Shown: piece after piece, positions 55,986 through 64,000 of the stretch
Position numbering within the stretch: the stretch's first letter is position 1
How the letters are laid out: each line of letters opens with the position of its first letter
Source of the DNA: Reticulitermes speratus
Taxonomy: Eukaryota; Arthropoda; Insecta; Blattodea; Rhinotermitidae
Length of the DNA stretch: 64,000 nt
Assembly (NCBI GenBank): GCA_021186555.1
Contig: JAJKFL010000026.1
Span: 3,611,709-3,675,708, forward strand
Reading direction: 5' to 3'
Translations under genes and position numbers: made by a program
Notes under the pieces: generated by a model
Seen by the model: only the letters and a program-made list of their open reading frames with translations
Told to the model about the DNA's origin: nothing
Databases searched by the model: none

Positions 55986-56727
55986 GCAAGACAAGTGGTA
56001 ATGTATTCTGTCACCTCCTCAGACCACTTACGTGTGTTTCCTCACGTCACTGTGCAAGACAGCCAACCAAATGGCTGAATAATGCATTTCCCCAGCAGTG
56101 ACTAGGACAAGGAGGGTCGTTTGCCTGGCCATCGCTCTCCTCGACCTTACTACCTCGTCAGTCCATCCAGGGAACCGCTGTGAACATCCAAGAACATCCA
56201 TCGCAGCTCTCGGGTGTTGTCAAGCATGTATAAGTGCTCGCGGCAATCAAGCGGTCTGCGGTGGCCCTTGTGGGGCTGTGGACGGCGGACTGTGGCCGGG
56301 ACGCGAACCTTTTCTAAACGTCGCCGAAGGTTTAGAAGATATAGACTTATTTTCAAAATATGTTTGACACTGATAAAAATTTTAAATTATCGTTAAAATA
56401 TCTTACGTAAAATTATTGTATCACCATTTTGTTTCGACACGTGTCATGCAGTTCGTCAACAAGTGGGCCTTCTGGGTGTCGGTACGTGGAGACTGTGGAA
56501 CGTACGTATCGGTTTGCAGCGTCGTAAGTGCGAGTAACTCTGGGCCAACTAGTTATGGTACTGTAACGTCAGCTAGTGTGTGTCTTGTACTGTCTGTTAA
56601 CTTCTGTCTTATCTTGTAAGGAGTTCTGGTAACGGTAACACGTCTTTGCAAATTGAATCAAGTGTCCTGATGAAGAAGAACCATCATCAGTGTATGTCCA
56701 GTTTTGACATAGTCTAGGTGAGTAGGT
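55986..56727. other. Unassigned; possible transposase scrap
   Basis: 56105-56160 (ctggccatcgctctcctcg, accttactacctcgtc) resembles, across frames, the WPxRSPDLTP region of the transposase type seen at 25799. It is too short and broken to call. Frames to either side lack domains. Confidence 0.35.
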
Positions 56728-57011
56728 GGGCCGCGATAGCTCAGTCGGTATAGCGACTCACTACGGGCTGGACGGTCCTGGGATCGAATCCCGGTGGGGG
56801 CGAGATTTTCAGCAGCCGTCCAGACCGGCCTTTGGGGCCTACCCAGCCTCCTGTACAATGGGTACCGGGTCTCTTTCCCGGATGTAAAGCGGCCAGGGCG
56901 TGGCGTTGACCACCCACCTCCATCTAGAGCCGAGGTTAAAGAAAGAGTAGAGCTATACCTCTACTCCCTCTCTGGGCCTTCATGGCCTGTTCTAGGGAGA
57001 ACTTTACGTAA
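56728..57011 (+). mobile_element. S3 SINE-like repeat with possible 7-bp target duplication
   Basis: From gggccgcgatagctcagtcg to cctgttctagggagaacttt. gtgagta occurs at 56718-56724 and 57012-57018, a plausible target duplication. It lies just upstream of the first visible aPKC exon, presumably in an intron. Confidence 0.85.
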
Positions 57012-57018
57012 GTGAGTA

Positions 57019-57649
57019 ATGGTTATGATTGGGGGAAAATAATTGGTGTACGTTTCCTTTTCCAGACATCATTCGCTGTAGCCGTAAGTTTTAACGATAC
57101 CTTTCAAACACCCTGTATATATAATTGAAACCTCATAGTTTTTATTTTTGATGTGGTTGCTGTATGCCTGTATACAGCGCAGTCTTCTCGTAGTTGATTA
57201 GGTTTTGAGCAATATTGTTCACGGTGGTTATCAGGGGTGACCAAATTCCGAGCGATTGAATTTTGCACGGTGACCCCCTAATATTTTCAGCATAATTATA
57301 AGTTTATTCCCCTTACATACAAAAATATGTATCGGTACACACGCACCGAGCATAAAGCGCCAGATTACAGTGAGGTTCAAAGGTCAATACAGAATTGTGG
57401 GTCCTCAGTATGGAACTTGCTTCATGTGACCGTTCTGGCGCCTAGAATTTGGAGATGGCTTCTAGATTTTTGGACAATTTGTGGATCCCTGGCGGTAATG
57501 GCGGTCAGCTCTGTAAACAGTAAACGAACATGAAGAACGGCTGGGAATGCAAAGTGTGGTCTGAGTGTCCTTGTTGTGTTGTGGTTTTGGGGTGTGCAGG
57601 TGTGCAGGTGTGTCAACTGTGTTTGTCACATGCACGTTTCGTGTTGCAG
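57019..57649. other. Presumed aPKC intron sequence upstream of the pseudosubstrate exon
   Basis: No exon, promoter or repeat was recognised; it ends with the acceptor at 57644-57649. Confidence 0.5.
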
Positions 57650-57734
57650 GGAGTATCTACAGGCGGGGGCGAGACGCTGGAGGAAACTCTACCGTGTGAA
57701 TGGACACATCTTCCAAGCGAAGCGGTTTAACCGA
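57650..57734 (+). CDS. aPKC: aPKC exon: pseudosubstrate and first part of C1 domain
   Basis: Atypical PKC is the Ser/Thr kinase of the Par-3/Par-6 cell-polarity complex, acting at the apical cortex. The exon follows a ttgcag acceptor (57644-57649) and ends before gtgagt. From 57669 it reads [12 protein letters not shown] then [10 protein letters not shown]: the basic pseudosubstrate tail and the opening of the C1 domain, including its first zinc-ligand His. Just upstream, 57652-57668 reads SIYRRG in a different frame. The two pieces make the normal SIYRRG-ARRWRK pseudosubstrate only if one G is added to the five-G run at 57665-57669, so the printed sequence has an apparent 1-base deletion. 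The 3' edge is phase 0 and joins the next exon as ..FNR/RAFC... The upstream PB1 exons were not found in the window. Confidence 0.9.
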
Positions 57735-57766
57735 GTGAGTTGTGCTTTAATTTAATTGCTCTAGAC

Positions 57767-58264
57767 CAGTGGTATTCAACCTTTTTTGTTCGCGTACCCC
57801 CACATATAATTTCTCTTCAACTTTGTACCCCCAAAGTTGTTGGTGCATAATTCAAGTTATACACAGTCTATAATCTACATCTAAAATATGTTAAATAAAT
57901 TACATCCAAAATAATGTATTAAATAATAAGTTTTAAATGAGAAAAAGGAGAGTCAAGCTATTAAATAACAAATATATTATTGTCTATCGTATAAAAATTA
58001 ATAAAGGAACAAAGGTATTTTAGCAAAGCAAAATTATATGCACTATGTGGAATAAAATGAAACTAGCCGCCCAGATAAGAATAGCATAAAGGAGAGAGAG
58101 AGAGAAAATGGCGCTCCCAAATCTCATGTCCTTACGTCCGGTCTCTTGTGGCTAAATCTGGCCCTGATTATTCAGTGTTTATCAGAAATAATATATTTAT
58201 CTTTTTTTTTTAATTTTACGTACCCCCTAATATGTCTTCGCGTACCCCAGGTTGAATACCACTG
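57767..58264. mobile_element. hAT-type MITE in the aPKC intron
   Basis: TIRs CAGTGGTATTCAACCT / AGGTTGAATACCACTG; flanks ctctagac (57759-57766) and gtctagac (58265-58272) match at seven of eight bases. The interior is the reverse of the copy at 26467-27015, with a much shorter (GA)n run (about 58092-58106). It begins 33 bp after the exon end. Confidence 0.9.
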
Positions 58265-58782
58265 GTCTAGACTCTGTGATAAGAATATGCAAGTTAAGAT
58301 ATTTGGTAGTGATTCAATCCCAGGCTGTTTGGCCGGAAAGCAGGCCAACTAACTAACTAACCAACCTTTTTGAGAAGCTAACACTCCAGAAATTCCGCAC
58401 CTATTAGAGAACGCAAAATGTTTGTTATGATGAAAATTACTATCTTCCGAGATGTGACACCATGTACTCTGGTATACATTTACTGTCATTTCTGAGCAAC
58501 ATACTGCCTCCATCTGCAGGGTAGATAGAGGCAGTACTTTCCTCCGAAACGTCGGTAGGACTGCGTGACATTACATCCCAGATAATGGTAACCTCGAATC
58601 CCGTTCATTACCGTGTTCACAAGAGTCCACCACCACCAGACCATATCCTGAGTGTGATGAAGCAGTCCGTACCATCTTTAAAGGTCATTTTAATATTATG
58701 CTTCCATTATATATGGGCTTTCTAAGTAGTTTTTTCCCCTTTTTTAAAGACTGTCATCCCGCTGTGTTCCTAATAGTACAAA

Positions 58783-59035
58783 AAATAAATCAGTGTCTGT
58801 CCAAACACAACTAAATTCTAGTTATTATATATAACTACATGTTTCGACCTATTTCAGGTCATCCTCAGGTTCACAGTTGATCTTTAAAACATACTGAGGA
58901 ATATATGTTAATATGTTTCAAAGACCAATTTTGAACCTGAGGATAACCATGAAATAGGTCGAAACGTGTAGTTGTATATAATAAATAAAATTTAGATGTG
59001 TTTGGACAGATACTGATTTAATTTTTTATACTAGT
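58783..59035. mobile_element. Foldback with two hammerhead-like cores in the aPKC intron
   Basis: The arms (aaatcagtgtctgtccaaac ... cctcaggttcac and the inverse gaacctgagga ... gtttggacagatactgattt) surround about 60 bp. One core per arm. The outer ends differ from the gtgcatttgttggt modules, so this is another subfamily. Confidence 0.8.
58833..58871 (-). ncRNA. Hammerhead-ribozyme-like motif, near-complete
   Basis: On the - strand: AAC, CTGAGGA, T, stem II GACCT/AGGTC around gaaat, GAAA into ACATGT, A (GUA triplet), then GTT pairing with the leading AAC. The partner arm (58936-58964, +) keeps the core but stem II is weakened (AACCA). Confidence 0.65.
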
Positions 59036-59655
59036 TTTTTTTTCTTCTAAGGTTTCCTGGCCAAACGTTTTTATGTATTTATGATGTGACCCATGCATGC
59101 TACACTGCCAACCCATCACACCGTCTCTGATTTGATCTTTCTGATAATGATGGTGAAGAATACAAATTGTGGGACTTCCCACTGTACAATTTTCCTCGTC
59201 CTTGTGTTTGCCGCAAGGTACAGATGTTCTCATGAGCATAGTTTCACAGACACCGTGTAGGACAGTCGTTGTGACTGGTGCTGACGGCAGCGTGTGATGT
59301 GCGTGTGATCTCGCAGTTCAGCAGCCATTGTTCTGTGGCCTTGTGGCTTACTTTGCTTTTGTTTAAAACAAGATGGCCGTGGAGCATAAATTGAGAGGTC
59401 TTGAGGAAATGCCACGCAGAGATAATCTCACGTAATTGCAGCAAAATGGACAGTAGCCTTGTGATACTGAAGAGTCAGTCATTGTTCCCTTGGTGTACGC
59501 GAGAAATTGTTGGGGGGGGGGGACAACCTTGTTTCTTGTGTGTTGAAGTGGCATCTAGAACTTCATTTTAAAGAAAGTTTTTTTTTATGGTTAAGTGCGT
59601 TTAATTTTCTAGGCGCGTTCTCAAAATTACGAAAAGCGTCCATTATTTTCGTTAC

Positions 59656-59686
<31 letters not shown>

Positions 59687-59690
59687 CGCG
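59656..59690. repeat. (GTCT)n microsatellite
   Basis: About eight tetranucleotides followed by cactggacggattttcatgg, a block that often marks one end of a dispersed repeat in insects (inference). Confidence 0.85.
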
Positions 59691-60344
59691 TAGAACAACT
59701 CGGCTGTCACTGGACGGATTTTCATGGATTTGATATTTAAGTATTTTTTCGAAAATCTGTGCAGAAAATTCAAGTTTCATTAAAATCTGACAACAATAAC
59801 GGTACTTTACATGAAGACCTATGTACATTTATGATAATATGTCGCTGAATTCGTCTTATCATGAGAAATGATTCAGACAAAAGTTGTACAGAAAATCAAA
59901 ATACACATTTTATATTCAATAACTTTTTTCCGAAAATCGTGCCGTTTATGAGATAATGTGGAAAAATATGGTACAGCCAGACAGGCCACAGATGACAATA
60001 TAATACGGCGCATGCGCTTTGCATGCTGGATAACTAAGGCTACAGACACACACTGAGAATATGTAATACTTATTGTTCTTCCACGGCAACAATGGTTACG
60101 CGAACGTGCCACATTGTTACATTGTATGTACATTGCCTGTCTTGTTGAAAATATGTGATTAATAAACATTTATTTTAAAGCAGGAATTTTTTACAGAAAC
60201 AGTTATGGATTTTATGGCCATATACAGAGGTTAGAGTTGACAGATTGTACCACTTTCACTGGCATGATACTGAATATAACAGGGGTGCAAGGGTTTTCAT
60301 GTTGTTGGGCAAGTAGCATGCCTTCAACATCAAGCAGTCTTCTC

Positions 60345-60435
60345 GGATTGCTTGATTGTGAACACGAAGGCGCCACAATCCTTTGAAATGTCAGGAACTA
60401 CGCACCCAACAACTTGGCGTTACGTCCCAGAAGAC
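60345..60435 (+). mobile_element. Decayed type 3 hammerhead-like repeat
   Basis: acacgaaggcgccacaatcc, tttgaaatgtcaggaactac and ggcgttacgtcccagaag parallel 44593-44660 base for base with substitutions. CTGANGA is lost. Confidence 0.5.
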
Positions 60436-60730
60436 TCGAGTCTTCATCAGTATGGCTGTGAGAACGTCAGATTTTGCCTTACACATATCTTGCTTTGGAC
60501 TTTATTTTCCAATACAGAAGGCTTTGATGAACATTAACAGCAGTTGGCGTTTCTTCTTACCAGCGTAGGTGTGGTGAGGGATTGCTGTACATCGGCTTCA
60601 GAACACAAAACTCATTCCGTCTCTTTGTGAAGTGTAATGAGGTAACAGAGAAAGCAGTTGCTGTGTGAAGGTAAATGTAATTAATATTGCTCTTCAGTTA
60701 CGTATTTCTTTGTTTTTTTTTTTATTTCAG

Positions 60731-60911
60731 CGAGCGTTCTGTGCCTTTTGCCAGGACCGCATCGGGGGTTTGGGTCGCCAAGGCTTCAAGTGCATACAGT
60801 GTAAATTATTGGTACATAAAAAGTGCCACAAACTGGTACAAAAGCCCTGCAGCAATGAACAAGTGGAGCCTATATTTAAAGAAGAAACAAATGGAGAAAC
60901 ACCAACGATCA
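60731..60911 (+). CDS. aPKC: aPKC exon: main part of C1 zinc finger
   Basis: The exon starts after a long pyrimidine tract and tttcag and ends before gtaagt, leaving one base of a split Ser codon. It encodes [34 protein letters not shown] and [10 protein letters not shown], then an acidic tail. With the His of the previous exon the spacing is H-x12-C-x2-C-x13-C-x2-C-x4-H-x2-C-x7-C, so all eight zinc ligands of a C1 domain are present. Atypical PKC C1 domains do not respond to diacylglycerol but help membrane and protein contacts and autoinhibition. The residue after DRI is Gly (GGG) where aPKC and most C1 domains have Trp (TGG). This may be a true substitution or a consensus error beside a G run. 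Confidence 0.95.
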
Positions 60912-62357
60912 GTAAGTCATCATTTACTTTCATCATCTAGGAATAGTAAATTGTAAATTTTTCAGTAGCATGGGGCTGGTGGCCAGATACGAACTTGGTG
61001 TAATGGTATTAGTTTTTAAAAAAATACGATGCCTGGCAATCTGGATAACCTTCATATACCATTGCTGTTGTGCGGTGCATGACCAACGAAGAGTAAAATT
61101 GTACATGAGAATATTTAGGGCTTGAATGTTAAATGCACAACATTAAAACTTGCAACCATGTGTATAGGTGGAAGTAAACATAAAGTTGGCTGTGTGGCAG
61201 AGCGCCTTATCACAAAGGCACATGGCAAATGTGCATGTTGACTTGCACATATCTTAGACATCTGCACTAGATGAAGTTGAGTGCTTCACCCATGTGCCGA
61301 GGGCCCCCAAAGAAGGCTTTGTGGCACCCAGAGCTGGTGTGTACCTAGTGGATATGATAACTTCTGTGTCTGCTATGATGCAAACTCCAGAGACAGTTAC
61401 TGCACTTTTGACTGAGGTATCCGAAATCTTCTAATGCTATGTAAGGAACTGCTGGACAGTCTCGTAAAAACAGAGTGTAGCCTCCGTATTCGTGATTGAT
61501 TTGCACCGGTAAAACTGCAATGAACTTTAGAGTGACAGACATCAGTATCCAAAAATTTTGTAATATTCATTCTCTGCATTCTTGGTGTATATAAATGATC
61601 AGAATCCACTTTTAATGTACAGAGCTTTTTGGTTCCAAGAACATACAAAATGCTAGTAATGACTATAAAATAACCTCAAAAAGCCCAAAAAGCATAAAAG
61701 CGTAAACTCCTTTTTGGAGAGAAAACACATGAAGGTATTGAATGAGTCTTATTCCATGGAACATGAACAAAATCAAGTGTGTGTGTGTGTGTGTTTGTGA
61801 GTGAGTGAGTGAGTGCAAAGTCTGTGATAGACATGTAGACAACACTGTTACTGAGGAGTATACATTTTCATTATTTTTCTCCAGTTTCTCTCCCTGTGTT
61901 TTTTCTTCCCTTCTTCTTTAGTCCATTAGTGTATTCTGCCGTACGTTTGTTTGATTTGTCTGCACTCAAGCTTAGCACCTTCACTTTTGCAAAAGGAATA
62001 TTATACATTTCCAGGAATGAAATTACAAGCACAGGAATTAATTGCTATTCAGTAAAATTATATATTAACATCTTGTTCTTTATGTTCTGTTTCCGTGTAA
62101 AACAACTTCCATTTATTACAGATAATTTTATATTAATTGTATCTGTGTTCCTACTGCCAGATGCTTTGTTCAGTAAACACAGTTGTTTGTTTAATCCTCA
62201 TATGTTATAGATTTTACTGTATTCGGTAAGAAAACTAAGAGTTGGCTGGGACATATGTGTTACATCACTTAGGGTACTTTGAATTTTTGAGTGTTCTGTA
62301 GTATCATTTGAATTACTCACTTGAATATTTATGTAACAGTTGGGGTTGTGTTTTCAG
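60912..62357 (+). other. aPKC intron between C1 and linker exons
   Basis: An intron of 1,446 bp. It is AT-rich with a (TG)n then (GTGA)n microsatellite near 61780-61818. I see no recognisable mobile element and no additional exon. Confidence 0.75.
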
Positions 62358-62456
62358 GTACTCCAACCTCCGAACATTTGCCAGATCTGAAGGAATTTCC
62401 AGAGCCTCCCTTGGACCTTACGTCAGATTCTGTCCCCGTCGAGGATCCAACAAAAC
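62358..62456 (+). CDS. aPKC: aPKC exon: linker between C1 and kinase domains
   Basis: The acceptor is ttttcag at 62351-62357 and the donor is gtaagt at 62457. The exon enters by completing a Ser codon (A + GT) and leaves with the first base of an Arg codon (phase 1 at both ends). It encodes TPTSEHLPDLKEFPEPP then LDLTSDSVPVEDPTK, a Pro/Ser/acidic hinge without a folded domain, as expected between the C1 and kinase domains of aPKC. I assign it by phase, position and the acidic linker character; this segment is poorly conserved between phyla. A phase 1-1 exon could be skipped without changing frame, so it is a candidate for alternative splicing. Confidence 0.85.
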
Positions 62457-62559
62457 GTAAGTGTTGTGCCATTTCTGAACAAGTTGTATGTTGGTGTGTC
62501 TGCCCTGGTGGGACACACATGTGGGAAATAATTAGATGTAATACCACGTCATTCCTGAG

Positions 62560-62850
62560 AGGCCTGTGATCCCACAGCTGGACTTCTTTGAAACCCAAAG
62601 TGTCTTTTACCTTGAAGATGGAGGCAGTATGTTTCTCCAGAATGTTCAAACCCACACCACACTACATGGCATCGAAAACCAGGTGACCACAGTGTCAAAT
62701 GTTGAGTTGGACTCGACACCTGATGATGAAGGCACTTTGCTACATTCCGTTGAAATGTTGGGAACTACTAGCCCATTGACACAGTGGCACGTGCCAGCAG
62801 ACCTGATTCCTCAACTACACTGCTGTGGAAACCTCAAATATTACACTCAT
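62560..62850 (+). mobile_element. Decayed type 3 repeats in aPKC intron
   Basis: Two or three successive degenerate copies: gaagatggaggcagtatgtt ..., and ctgatgatgaaggcactttg ... ttgaaatgttgggaactac. The second retains CTGATGA (62713-62719) but has GAAAT. Confidence 0.45.
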
Positions 62851-63167
62851 CAGTATTAGTTTCATAAAGACCTGAATCTGGTTCCTGTTCTCAAGCAATC
62901 AAATCCAGTCCAAACACTGCCCACCCTCCCCTGACTTTATTTCTAGAACATCTGTTTTTATATTAGGGGTATGCAGTAGCGCAGTTGCTTGAGGCACTGC
63001 GCTACGAGCTGGAAGATATGAACACACCCAGGAAATATAGAAAAACCAGAAGTGAAATCTGATTTCATGCCATTATCGTGGTAACAGGCTATAAATCGTT
63101 TAGAATGCTCATCATAGCCTAGCAATGTAAAGGCTTCTGTGTGTTGCAGGACGTTTAGTTTGTGTCC

Positions 63168-63194
63168 CTGAGGATGGCCTGGGTTGGCCAAAAC
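63168..63194 (+). ncRNA. Hammerhead-like motif, inactivated
   Basis: CTGAGGA, T, GGCCT/TGGCC stem, then AAAAC in place of GAAAC and ATATAGGG. The core G is lost. Confidence 0.4.
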
Positions 63195-63629
63195 ATATAG
63201 GGACCAATTTTAGTACTGTTTTACTTTATTTTATGCTTATTAAATTTATTAAATGGGAAATGTTTGTGTAAAAGTCCCAAGAAAAAACTGCTAAAGTTGG
63301 AAGACTTTTTTACGTGAGAACATTATATGTGGGATACTGTAACATTATTTGTATGGTGTTAATGGCAGGACTTCAAAAATTTGACTTATACACATGAAAG
63401 CTTTGTGTCTGGGAACATCTTGTACAGGAAACACTGTATGTTACTGAAATCAGTCCTACTTAATACAAACTGTGGCAGCATTCTTTGTGGTGGGGGTTTG
63501 AAATTTGGGAGGAAAGAGCACATTTTTTGTTTGGTAATTTTTGTGGGAAACCATACATAGTTTTGCATTACTTGTTGCTTCCCTATAATACATTGATTTT
63601 GTTTAGAAAATGTTTTGTTTTGATTGCAG

Positions 63630-63802
63630 GTGAGGAATGTCTTGAACCAGGTTCGCAGCGACAGTATTCCCTTATTGACTTTGAACTGATTCGTGTTATT
63701 GGCAGAGGCAGCTATGCTAAAGTGTTAATGGTGGAACTCAAGAAAACACACAGAATATATGCTATGAAAGTCATTAAGAAGGCTCTTGTGACAGATGATG
63801 AG
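63630..63802 (+). CDS. aPKC: aPKC exon: start of kinase domain (glycine loop and catalytic Lys)
   Basis: The acceptor is gattgcag (63622-63629) and the donor is gtaagt at 63803; entry is phase 1 and exit phase 0. Translation: [57 protein letters not shown]. The Gly-rich ATP loop is GRGSYAKV, and the Lys of AMKVIKK is the ATP-anchoring lysine, so the N-lobe start is intact. The preceding acidic [14 protein letters not shown] segment is typical of insect aPKC. The rest of the kinase (C-helix, HRD, DFG-like motif, activation loop, turn motif) must lie beyond 64000. The flanking introns carry decayed foldback repeats and, downstream, a small tandem repeat. Confidence 0.95.
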
Positions 63803-63903
63803 GTAAGTCAGTTGTCTTAACTTTTATAATTAAACGCTGTGCAATTTATGAAATCAAACAGTAGTTCTGTGCACAGATCAGCAAGACCTTTGTCATTGCA
63901 GGA

Positions 63904-64000
63904 GCATAAACTACAGATATGTCGCTCTATTTACACAGTAGCTGCATAAACTACAGATATGTCCCTCTATTTACACAGTAGCTGCATAAACTACAGATAT
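63904..64000. repeat. 40-bp tandem repeat running off the window
   Basis: Copies of a 40-bp unit starting gcataaactacagatatgtc lie at 63904, 63944 and 63984, the last cut by the window end. It sits in the intron downstream of the kinase exon. Confidence 0.85.

Larger units (their letters stand above)
57735..60730 (+). other. aPKC intron between pseudosubstrate and C1 exons
   Basis: An intron of 2,996 bp. It contains a hAT MITE starting 33 bp after the exon, pieces of a non-LTR 3' end in reverse orientation (about 58330-58400 and 58590-58720), a hammerhead-bearing foldback (58783-59035), a (GTCT)n run (59656-59690) and a degenerate GAAATGTC-type repeat (60345-60435). No further exon is apparent. 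Confidence 0.8.
62457..63629 (+). other. aPKC intron between linker and kinase exons
   Basis: An intron of 1,173 bp. It holds degenerate foldback-type repeats (about 62560-62850), the truncated head of an S4 SINE (about 62966-63010) and a decayed hammerhead-like motif (63168-63194). Short frames here match no family I know. Confidence 0.75.

Noticed and set aside
56098..56367. 89-codon frame with a hydrophobic start, considered as a secreted peptide
   Set aside because: No stable cysteine pattern, and the region looks like frame-shifted transposase scrap.
56640..56700. Another hammerhead-like motif (ctgatgaagaagaaccatcatcag)
   Set aside because: It has CTGATGA and an inverse tcatcag but no GAAAC; likely a small palindrome of decayed origin.
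45000..57640. Upstream aPKC exons encoding the PB1 domain
   Set aside because: I looked for PB1-like segments between splice sites and found none; they probably lie outside the window or are too short to see by eye.

Overview
The window reads as insect nuclear DNA, most likely from a cockroach or another large-genome hemimetabolous insect. The host-gene evidence is four exons of an atypical protein kinase C gene (aPKC) of insect type on the + strand at the right end: 57650-57734, 60731-60911, 62358-62456 and 63630-63802. All have GT/AG splice sites and compatible phases. The cockroach assignment is an inference. The dispersed repeats and decayed retrotransposon tails look like ones I remember from Periplaneta and related genomes, and I could not check this. 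There are no bacterial operons, ribosome binding sites or CRISPR arrays. Nearly every long open frame in the window is a by-product of tandem repetition. || Layout. From 1 to about 56 kb I see no convincing host exon. This part holds about twenty unrelated tandem arrays with units of 16 to 152 bp, together over a quarter of the window. Between them lie five families of tRNA-headed SINE-like repeats (called S1-S5 here), 3' ends and reverse-transcriptase C-termini of two non-LTR retrotransposon families, a decayed Tc1/mariner-type transposase split by an S2 copy, two hAT-type MITEs with 8-bp target duplications, and many foldback repeats. Main arrays: 254-1960 (35 bp), 4421-5657 (23 bp, CpG-rich), 7759-8052 (36 bp), 10601-11575 (114 bp), 13471-14133 (37 bp), 19630-20396 (152 bp), 21053-23005 (56 bp), 27760-29415 (16 bp), 29416-29845 (44 bp), 33589-34146 (26 bp), 39780-40483 (21 bp), 41801-42485 (low complexity), 47951-48882 (18 bp), 49718-51743 (38 bp), 52479-54745 (91 bp), 55354-55985 (31 bp). 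|| Hidden structure. A single RNA architecture recurs about twenty times on both strands: CTGANGA, one spacer base, a self-complementary stem, then GAAAC running into a short palindrome (ACATGT, ACGT or ACGCGT) and often a GUC, GUA or GUU triplet. This is the hammerhead ribozyme core in the minimal, possibly dimeric form known from Penelope-like retroelements. The best copies (10138-10178, 36650-36692, 58833-58871) also have a matching stem I. One foldback carrying such cores encloses the 2-kb 38-bp array, and every unit of that array repeats the 5' half of the catalytic core. || The aPKC exons encode the pseudosubstrate, the C1 zinc finger, a linker and the ATP-binding N-lobe start of the kinase. 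Two coding oddities stand out, and both lie in G runs: an apparent missing G inside the pseudosubstrate (57665-57669) and a Trp-to-Gly change in the C1 domain (about 60758-60760). Upstream PB1 exons and downstream kinase exons are not seen here.
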